NCBI GenBank assembly: GCA_964539975.1
Contig: CAZIKK010000022.1
Span: 1-38,164, forward strand
Length of the DNA stretch: 38,164 nucleotides
Direction: 5' to 3'
DNA from: 38-11 sp964539975
Lineage (GTDB): Bacteria > Bacillota > Clostridia > Tissierellales > Dethiosulfatibacteraceae
Under the pieces are notes generated by a model. It made no database searches. It had not been told where the DNA came from and was given only the letters and a program-made list of their open reading frames with translations. Numbering within the stretch: position 1 is the stretch's first letter; each line of letters begins with the position of its first letter. This document shows positions 32,446-38,164 of this stretch, piece by piece. The position numbers and the translations under genes are program-made.

Positions 32446-32813
32446 TTTCCTATTTCCTTTTTATGATTCTTAACAATGATATATTCTACTGTTTTTGCCG
32501 TTACACCCATCACAAATACACTAGATATGGTTAATAACACAACGATTTGAATCCATACTGGCTCTATGATTGCAAATAATACATAAAGTGCAACGCCTAA
32601 TGGAACAAAAAAGAATCCCATATGTTTTAACAAAAACCCACCTGTATGTTTAATTTGTTCTGTCCTTAAAATTCCTTTGGTCAAAAGAAAGAACAATAAT
32701 AGCATCCCCAAAATGTTTCCTGGAATCAGGACCACACTACTCAATTTATCAGACACGAATATACCTATGCCATAAATCCCTAAGATAATAATCAATTCTT
32801 TAAGTAAAAACAT
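32442..32813 (-). CDS. lrgA: LrgA/CidA-family membrane protein
   Basis: A 123-residue protein with four membrane segments and the family region VLIPGNILGMLLLFFLL, followed by HMGFFFVPLGVALY. It is the normal partner of LrgB, with a four-base ATGA overlap into that gene. GGAGAAGAG directly precedes ATG 32813. It follows the Ptb-like gene by 21 bases, so the two are probably cotranscribed. Confidence 0.92.
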   Translation of the reverse strand: MFLLKELIIILGIYGIGIFVSDKLSSVVLIPGNILGMLLLFFLLTKGILRTEQIKHTGGFLLKHMGFFFVPLGVALYVLFAIIEPVWIQIVVLLTISSVFVMGVTAKTVEYIIVKNHKKEIGK

Positions 32814-32834
32814 CTCTTCTCCAACACTAGATTT

Positions 32835-33743
32835 TTATTTATCTGCCACAGCAATCATGCTTCCAAATAAAATTGAATAATATTTTGCTTCAAATGTGTC
32901 TGCACGAGAAACCAATATGATCGGTACTTTCGCACCCATGACAACACCCGCTCCGATACCGTTCCCAAAATATGTAATCGCTTTTCCAATACCGTTACCC
33001 ATTTCAATATTTGGAACCACCAACAAGTCTGCATCTCCAGCAACTGGACTCTTGTACCCTTTGATCCGAGCTGCTTCATTAGATATAGCCAGATCTAATG
33101 AAATAGGCCCCTCAACCAAAACTTGTTTCCCAAAGTAGCCTGCTTCTCCCAGTTTTTTTAGCTCAAAACCATCAACAGTAGCTTGCATTTTGGGATTCAC
33201 TTTCTCTTTTGCTGCTAGACAAGCTACTTTAATTAGATTATTGTTAAATCCTCTCGCTGCCTCAACCGCATTTATTATCAATTCTTTTTTTATATCTAAA
33301 TCAGGATAGGTCACCATCCCTCCGTCTGTAAGCATTAATAACTTGTGATAGGATGGCACCTCATACAACATCACATGACTTAGGATTCTTCCTGTTTTAA
33401 GCCCCCACTCATCGTTCAATACTGCTTTTAGAATAATAGATGTATCCAACAAACCTTTGATCAAGACATCGCCTTTTCCCTCATGAATCAATTTCACAGA
33501 GGTCTCAGCAGATGCTTGAAAGGATCTTGATTCATGCATTTCAACCTGACCTAGACTCAGCTTGTTTTTCCTGACGATTTGTTTGATTTGGCCAGTATCT
33601 CCAACTAGAATAGGAATAACCAACCCATCTTTATAAGCTTTATCTACTGCCACTAAGACGTTTTCTTCTTCTGCAGCGGCAACTACCAATCTCGTAGGTT
33701 TTCTTTTTCCAACGCGTTCGCGCAATAACTCAAGTTTATTCAT
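32835..33743 (-). CDS. Phosphate acetyl/butyryltransferase family enzyme (Ptb-like)
   Basis: A 302-residue acyl-CoA:phosphate acyltransferase, the size of clostridial phosphate butyryltransferase rather than E. coli Pta. Family segments are LIKGLLDTSIILKAVLN, LTDGGMVTYPDL, PVAGDADLLVVPNIEMGN and GAKVPIILVSRAD near the C terminus. It would make acyl-phosphate from an acyl-CoA. The usual kinase partner (buk or ack) is not adjacent. It sits between a PTS-like permease and lrgA, an unusual place that hints at an acyl-phosphate or short-chain acid role. Confidence 0.88.
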   Translation of the reverse strand: MNKLELLRERVGKRKPTRLVVAAAEEENVLVAVDKAYKDGLVIPILVGDTGQIKQIVRKNKLSLGQVEMHESRSFQASAETSVKLIHEGKGDVLIKGLLDTSIILKAVLNDEWGLKTGRILSHVMLYEVPSYHKLLMLTDGGMVTYPDLDIKKELIINAVEAARGFNNNLIKVACLAAKEKVNPKMQATVDGFELKKLGEAGYFGKQVLVEGPISLDLAISNEAARIKGYKSPVAGDADLLVVPNIEMGNGIGKAITYFGNGIGAGVVMGAKVPIILVSRADTFEAKYYSILFGSMIAVADK

Positions 33744-33752
33744 TTTCTTCTC

Positions 33753-35264
33753 CTAAATAAACATTAATAACACGATATTCAGACCATATAATGCCAATAC
33801 AATCAATTCAATTTTGATGTTTTTCCGTATCAAATAATTAAACAAGACAAATAATATCAACAAGCTTGCTGCTCCATTCCTAAAATTTGTCGCTTGTATG
33901 GAATAAAGCATGTTGAAAATTGCTTCTCCAACCACTAATCCCAACATTATCACAAAGATTTTCCCCGCATGTTTGAAAATTCGAATCTCATTAATTCGAT
34001 TAACGCTTTTTATTATACCATCTTCCCCCAAAAAATACCCGTCAAACATGTTCTTTAGCGATAAATAATGAGTCATTCCAATCATGATTAAAGTTGACAA
34101 TACAAAAAATGAAATTTCATTTGATACAACACCATAAATCATACCAAGAATGATGATTGCTGCAACTGCTGATTGTCTCTCCATCACTTCAGTACTGGCT
34201 ATCGCTCCCATTGCTCCTTTTTTTGCATCAGCAATTGTAATTTCTTTGATGCGTTTATCTGAAGCTTTCTTTTCTTCTACCCCAATCATGTGTCCAATAA
34301 CAGATGTGCTAAGAATTGGATCTCCTTTGAAAAAATCGAAATGTCTAATAGTAGCAGCTTCTCTGCCCTCTCTATCTCCTTTATATATCCTATTCAAAGC
34401 AGGTTTGATGCTTTGGCAAAAAGAGATGCCTTGAGCAAATTCAAAATTGAAGCAAGAGTCTGAAAAATTCATCCAAATGAACCAGCTTTTGATAAGATCT
34501 TTGTTTTGAATACGTTTCTGTTTTCTTTTTTCAGAATCTTTGACAGCTAACTTCTGAATGCTAAACAATAATAAAACAATCAGGACCAAATATATGTCAA
34601 AGCTTAAGAATACAGATACTAAATAGGCTATTGCAAAAATTAGAATATTATATCTTGATTTGAACCATAGCGTTGCCGAAGCAGCTGCCAACATAACTAG
34701 TAGAATCCCTACCGTGTTGAATGCAATTTCAAGCTTAGGCAACATTCCCAATGCCGTTGCACTCAAAGAATAAGTCACCAAGAGTATAACAGATGCACTT
34801 GTCACTGTCAGCCCAAGCAAGAATACTTGAGGAATCAAAATATTGTATTTGGTCAATCCATTTGTGAACCGCTTTCCCATTTTAATTTTTAGTATATGAG
34901 CACACTTTTGGTTAAAGTTTAACCTGCCACGAGATACAGCCAACCCTATGAGGCTAAACGGAAAAGCTATTGCTAATGCTGCTGCTGGTGTAATGCTCAA
35001 ACGTACTGCCAATACCGCGGCAATTATTCCCATCAAGACAGGATCTCCATCTAGCGCCCTCTTACTAGATTTGTAATCGGCAAATAGCAAGTTCGCAACT
35101 GCACCAACCAAAAGACCTAATTGGGGCTCTCCCAATACAAGACCCGCCAATAATCCCGCAAAAATAGGTCGATTCAGTGTGAAAAAACCCACCCCTAGAG
35201 TTAGAATGCTGGCGCTCCCAATATAATAGACCAAACCTAACAGTAAATAATTAGAAAAACTCAT
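33753..35264 (-). CDS. PTS mannose-family EIIC-EIID fusion, degenerate EIID
   Basis: About 503 residues. The first half (1-240) is a membrane protein with the EIIC pattern RPIFAGLLAGLVLGEP and following helices. After a basic linker (about 241-255) comes an EIID domain with FEFAQGISFCQSIKPALNRIY and IRHFDFFKGDPILSTSVIGHMIGVEE, then membrane helices. EIIC and EIID are normally separate. The EIID segment usually written GPLAGIGDS reads GAIASTEVMERQS. No EIIA or EIIB gene is nearby. The start is ATG 35264 with AAAGGGG upstream, replacing a TTG at 35291. It may be a carrier without phosphotransfer or may borrow a remote EIIAB. Confidence 0.8.
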   Translation of the reverse strand: MSFSNYLLLGLVYYIGSASILTLGVGFFTLNRPIFAGLLAGLVLGEPQLGLLVGAVANLLFADYKSSKRALDGDPVLMGIIAAVLAVRLSITPAAALAIAFPFSLIGLAVSRGRLNFNQKCAHILKIKMGKRFTNGLTKYNILIPQVFLLGLTVTSASVILLVTYSLSATALGMLPKLEIAFNTVGILLVMLAAASATLWFKSRYNILIFAIAYLVSVFLSFDIYLVLIVLLLFSIQKLAVKDSEKRKQKRIQNKDLIKSWFIWMNFSDSCFNFEFAQGISFCQSIKPALNRIYKGDREGREAATIRHFDFFKGDPILSTSVIGHMIGVEEKKASDKRIKEITIADAKKGAMGAIASTEVMERQSAVAAIIILGMIYGVVSNEISFFVLSTLIMIGMTHYLSLKNMFDGYFLGEDGIIKSVNRINEIRIFKHAGKIFVIMLGLVVGEAIFNMLYSIQATNFRNGAASLLILFVLFNYLIRKNIKIELIVLALYGLNIVLLMFI

Positions 35265-35498
35265 AGACAACCCCTTTATTTTTTTATTCAACCGTGCGAG
35301 GCTTTATGCTAGTATTTTCATTCCAATGCGCCGTATGTTATAACTGATTATATCATGTTTTTCATTTGAGTCCTATAAAAATGAATGCATTCTTTGTATG
35401 AATCCTGCAAAGTTGACTCTTCTTCTGACACCTTTTTTGCTGGATTTCCCAAAGATATTTTGATATAGTAAATGCATTAAAACTTCAAGGAGGTCTTT

Positions 35499-35756
35499 AT
35501 GGCAAATAATTTTTCTTTTATGCAAAATAAACAGTGTGAATACTTCCCCTGTCACAAAAATATCCCCGAAGACAAATTCAATTGCTTATTCTGTTTTTGC
35601 CCCCTTTATATGCTCAAAGACAAATGCGGCGGCAATTTTGTAAAAAATAATCGAATAAAAGACTGTAGTGGTTGCAATATACCTCATGGATCTGGTGGTT
35701 ATGATTACATTATATCGAAAATGGATGCTGTGATAAAAAAAGGGAGTGACTTTTGA
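35499..35756 (+). CDS. Cysteine-rich small metal-binding protein (PF04071-like)
   Basis: An 85-residue soluble protein with ten cysteines: CEYFPC, NCLFCFCPLY, DKCGG and DCSGCNIPH. This resembles the cysteine-rich small domain family, thought to bind metal, of unknown function. AAGGAGG precedes ATG 35499. It is convergent with the radical SAM gene, and its stop codon lies inside the shared terminator hairpin. It could take part in Fe-S or zinc handling for that system, but position is the only evidence. Confidence 0.8.
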   Translation: MANNFSFMQNKQCEYFPCHKNIPEDKFNCLFCFCPLYMLKDKCGGNFVKNNRIKDCSGCNIPHGSGGYDYIISKMDAVIKKGSDF

Positions 35757-35764
35757 AGTCACTC
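35744..35764. terminator. Bidirectional terminator overlapping two stop codons
   Basis: Perfect 9-bp arms GAGTGACTT / AAGTCACTC with a 3-base loop, a T-rich tail on plus (TATTTT) and a long T run on minus (CCTTTTTTT). It includes the end of the Cys-rich gene and one base of the radical SAM stop codon, so both genes end in this hairpin. Confidence 0.85.
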
Positions 35765-36624
35765 TATTTTAATCCTGGAACATTTCCTATATAAACATAT
35801 TTTAAATGCCTTTTTGCAGTTGATTTAGCTTCAATAAGTGTCTCAATTTTTGTTGGAGGATTTGTCATTTTATAAGTTGGAAAATATCGACTCAAATGCA
35901 AAACAATACTAGGACTCAACTCTCCAAGCCATTTTGCAAGCTTGTTTATCTCCTTCATCTGGTCGTTCTCTCCTTCGATGACTAAGTTAGTCACTTCCAA
36001 ATGACTTTTCCCTACTATAAATTCTATGCTTTTCAAAACAGGACCCAAACTACCTCCACATAGTCTTCTATAGTCATTTTCTTCAAAAAACTTTAAATCA
36101 ACATTAAAAGCATCTATCAAATCAACCAGCTTTTTCAACGGCTCTAACGATATAAACCCATTCGTGACACACACCGTAGACAAGTTGTTTTCTTTAGCAA
36201 GCTTTGCAATATCATACATATACTCATACCAAACTGTTGGTTCGTTGTAAGTAAAAGCAATCGCACTTAAACGCTTCTCAAGTACTTTTTCGATCACCTC
36301 TTCTGGTTTCATGACAAGCATATGCTCTGGCCTTTCTTTTGCAATTCTATAATTTTGACAAAAACTGCAGGTAAAACTACATCCTATACTTCCTATGGAA
36401 TAGATCTCTGTTCCTGGTTTAAAGTGGTACAGTGGTTTCTTTTCAATCGCATCAATCCCAATAGATGAAATTAGTCCATAGTTTTTTGTGTAAAGCACAC
36501 CTTTTTTGTTCTCTCTAACACCACATATTCCTTTTCCCTCCGGCATGATCAAACACTCATGAGGGCACAATCTACATTTGGTTTGATTGTTTTTTTCTCT
36601 GGTCCAATACAATGCTTCTCTCAT
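35764..36624 (-). CDS. AmmeMemoRadiSam system radical SAM protein, C-terminally short
   Basis: A 286-residue radical SAM enzyme. The cluster motif is the C-x3-C-x2-C in GCSFTCSFCQNY, about residues 82-89. An N-terminal Cys set (CRLCPHEC then GICG) is typical of PflA-like AmmeMemoRadiSam members. The protein stops at YIGNVPGLK, where relatives, as I recall, continue for 40-50 residues with a Cys-x2-Cys tail, so the C-terminal metal site is missing. The convergent Cys-rich gene begins there. It is downstream of the MEMO-AMMECR1 fusion by 9 bases, giving the full three-part system, whose reaction is unknown. Confidence 0.9.
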   Translation of the reverse strand: MREALYWTREKNNQTKCRLCPHECLIMPEGKGICGVRENKKGVLYTKNYGLISSIGIDAIEKKPLYHFKPGTEIYSIGSIGCSFTCSFCQNYRIAKERPEHMLVMKPEEVIEKVLEKRLSAIAFTYNEPTVWYEYMYDIAKLAKENNLSTVCVTNGFISLEPLKKLVDLIDAFNVDLKFFEENDYRRLCGGSLGPVLKSIEFIVGKSHLEVTNLVIEGENDQMKEINKLAKWLGELSPSIVLHLSRYFPTYKMTNPPTKIETLIEAKSTAKRHLKYVYIGNVPGLK

Positions 36625-36633
36625 AATTCAACC

Positions 36634-38046
36634 TCATTGATAACGGACAACTCTAAATCTCTCCATTTCAAACTCATCATCTTTGCTAATTCCTGCTTTC
36701 TTTAGCACAATACGCAATTGTTCTTCCACCGTATCAATCCCTTCTAAGTTTGGCAACAACAAAGCTTTTTTCTCTTTATATGTCACAATTACGCCATACT
36801 CTTGGGGATCAAGCATTTCTTTTGTATTGATTTTTTCGGGTTTCCCCAGAATATCAACGGAGTAAGTCAGCTGGTCCAGTTCACTTTTTTCAACAGGCTG
36901 AAATCTTGGATCATAACACCCTGCATTGATAGCGTTCTCTATGATTTCTTCATTTACTATTTCTTTTGTTGGGAAAATGGTGCCTATACATCCTCTCAAC
37001 TCTCCATTTTTTTTGATTGAGACGAATGTTCCCGCTTGAATTTCATTCATGACACCTTCTTCCAATGGTGCCTCAATCAAAGACAACTTCCTTCCTTCCA
37101 GCACATACGTTTCCAAGGCTTTTCTTGCCAGTTTAACCATTTGATGTTCTGATTGACGTCTCTTTTCTTGTTTCATTTTTTTTGCATTCTTAATTTCTTC
37201 TAAAACATCTCCACCTAGCTGCATTCCCTTTACTTTGAGTTCTACACACCCATAGCCTACTCCAAATGGGCCTTCATATGATAAAACTCTGTTCTCGGTC
37301 TCTAATCCATCCAAGGATCCCAACATCATTTGTACAGATCGCAAGCCACATTCTGCGGCTTTTTCTGCAAGTTTTTCATCAAATGTCAATATAGAAACAC
37401 GATCATCCTTTTCTAGGTATCTCATCATACTCTCATCAAATACTTTTCCTTCTTCTTTATATCCTGCTGGAGCATCTTTAGTTAGCCGATGTGATAAATC
37501 TCCGCTTGCTATGACAATGGTCTCTCTGTTTAAGTTCTTAGCTGCTTTTTTTATGATCATTCCAAATTCATACAGCGTTTCGCTAGACAACAGACCGTAT
37601 GTAATATGGACAAGTTTAAAGAAAGGATAGTTCTTACTAATGAAGTGTAGTGGAACCAGCGCCCCGTGATCTAGTCTGGAATCCAATAGGTAGTCCCTCT
37701 TTAAAGAATCATCCACTTTCACAGCCGGTATATTGTTCTCCAATGCCATTTTAAGTATTCGATCAACAAAAGCTATGTCATTTCCAAAAGACATGTTTAA
37801 ACCAGAATAACCAAATGCTCCAAAGTCACCTTCTAAAACATCATCATAACTAACCGAAATCGCATCTCTGAATAAATTGCCATGTGGTGTAATCAACACA
37901 ATTGTTTCCGGGTTAATTCTGTTGATTTCTTCACTCATTAGTTTCATTGAGTCGCGAGTTCTCCTGATTTTCTTCTCTTCTCCACGTCCTATGTCGGGAA
38001 TGATAATAGGCGGATGTGGCATTAATAAACCATATCTGATATTCAT
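36634..38046 (-). CDS. AmmeMemoRadiSam proteins B and A fused (MEMO/LigB-like + AMMECR1)
   Basis: About 470 residues. The N-terminal domain (1-265) has the class III extradiol dioxygenase/MEMO1 fold pattern: LLMPHPPIIIPDIGRG, ITPHGNLFRD and the His-containing ASGDLSHRL. A charged helical linker follows, then an AMMECR1 domain (about 290-470) with the invariant LRGCIG in GELRGCIGTIF and the YSVDILGKPEKI segment. The start is ATG 38046 with GAGGAGG at correct spacing; the longer frame to 38088 is rejected. A perfect TATAAT at 38069-38074 (minus strand) could be the -10. It is cotranscribed with the radical SAM gene. The molecular function of the system is not established. Confidence 0.92.
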   Translation of the reverse strand: MNIRYGLLMPHPPIIIPDIGRGEEKKIRRTRDSMKLMSEEINRINPETIVLITPHGNLFRDAISVSYDDVLEGDFGAFGYSGLNMSFGNDIAFVDRILKMALENNIPAVKVDDSLKRDYLLDSRLDHGALVPLHFISKNYPFFKLVHITYGLLSSETLYEFGMIIKKAAKNLNRETIVIASGDLSHRLTKDAPAGYKEEGKVFDESMMRYLEKDDRVSILTFDEKLAEKAAECGLRSVQMMLGSLDGLETENRVLSYEGPFGVGYGCVELKVKGMQLGGDVLEEIKNAKKMKQEKRRQSEHQMVKLARKALETYVLEGRKLSLIEAPLEEGVMNEIQAGTFVSIKKNGELRGCIGTIFPTKEIVNEEIIENAINAGCYDPRFQPVEKSELDQLTYSVDILGKPEKINTKEMLDPQEYGVIVTYKEKKALLLPNLEGIDTVEEQLRIVLKKAGISKDDEFEMERFRVVRYQ

Positions 38047-38121
38047 TTCATACCTCCTCTTAATAATGATTATATCATTTTTCCTCATTAAAAAAACAGC
38101 TCGGGTTAAAATGATATGATA

Positions 38122-38164
38122 CCTCCTAAGTAGACAAGGTAAATAACCAAATCTACTTAGGAGG
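38122..38164. repeat. Inverted repeat at the window edge (hairpin, role unclear)
   Basis: Perfect 13-bp arms CCTCCTAAGTAGA (38122-38134) and TCTACTTAGGAGG (38152-38164) with a 17-base loop that contains a further GGT/ACC pair. It reaches the last base of the window, so the arms may be longer. No long T run follows on the minus strand. It may be an upstream gene's terminator, a regulatory RNA hairpin or a repeat element. Confidence 0.55.

Noticed and set aside
35373..35555. A 60-codon minus-strand frame between the EIIC-EIID gene and the Cys-rich gene
   Set aside because: It runs antisense into the Cys-rich gene and over its ribosome binding site, with no motif and no start support. The gap 35265-35498 appears non-coding.
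38060..38078. Fur-box-like sequence AATGATATAATCATTATT near the MEMO-AMMECR1 promoter
   Set aside because: The arm spacing is wrong for the 7-1-7 Fur box and the symmetry is largely explained by a TATAAT in AT-rich DNA. No iron genes are nearby.

Overview
The window looks like a chromosomal segment from a low-GC, strictly anaerobic Firmicute, most likely of the Clostridia. The grounds are AT-rich DNA, strong AGGAGG ribosome binding sites, occasional TTG starts, a tungsten-type aldehyde:ferredoxin oxidoreductase under sigma-54 control, a complete citrate lyase set, a phosphate butyryltransferase-type enzyme and the AmmeMemoRadiSam genes. No rRNA, tRNA, CRISPR, insertion sequence or phage gene was seen. 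Coding density is high and no gap exceeds 300 bases.

Layout. (1) 91-1599, minus: a Y-family DNA polymerase and a small partner behind a LexA-type SOS promoter. (2) 1672-9889, minus: a carboxylate-catabolism operon of FadR-type GntR regulator, isocitrate/methylisocitrate lyase-family enzyme, TctC-TctB-TctA tricarboxylate transporter, aconitase-family hydratase and PrpF-type isomerase. (3) 10015-14744: a second paralogous hydratase with NADP isocitrate dehydrogenase (minus) and a divergent LysR regulator. (4) 14737-20872: a citrate lyase regulon, with citG, a half-size AbrB-like membrane protein and a MarR regulator on minus, divergent from citC-citD-citE-citF-citX on plus. (5) 20944-26449, minus: MoaD-like protein, aldehyde:ferredoxin oxidoreductase, its sigma-54 enhancer-binding activator, and an iron alcohol dehydrogenase. 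(6) 26553-30387, minus: secreted DUF2680-like protein, RtcB, GPH-type symporter, CPBP protease. (7) 30547-35264, minus: amidohydrolase, LrgB, LrgA, Ptb-like acyltransferase, and an unusual PTS EIIC-EIID fusion. (8) 35499-38046: Cys-rich small protein (plus), convergent with the AmmeMemoRadiSam radical SAM protein and a MEMO-AMMECR1 fusion.

How the parts fit. Regions 2-4 read as one tricarboxylate hub: uptake by Tct, double-bond isomerisation by the PrpF homologue, hydration or dehydration by two aconitase-like enzymes, and three possible exits: C-C cleavage by the lyase, oxidation by isocitrate dehydrogenase, or cleavage by citrate lyase. The isomerase-hydratase-lyase trio with its own importer and no methylcitrate synthase suggests use of an imported tricarboxylate such as trans-aconitate, methylcitrate or a related acid; this is inference. 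Region 5 interconverts acids, aldehydes and alcohols.

The best-supported regulatory sites are: an SOS promoter nested inside a terminator-like hairpin (1603-1671); two copies of an 18-bp GntR operator (9171 and 9904); a MarR operator on the transcription start of the citrate lyase operon (16687-16704); and a consensus sigma-54 promoter with two upstream dyads (22995-23146).
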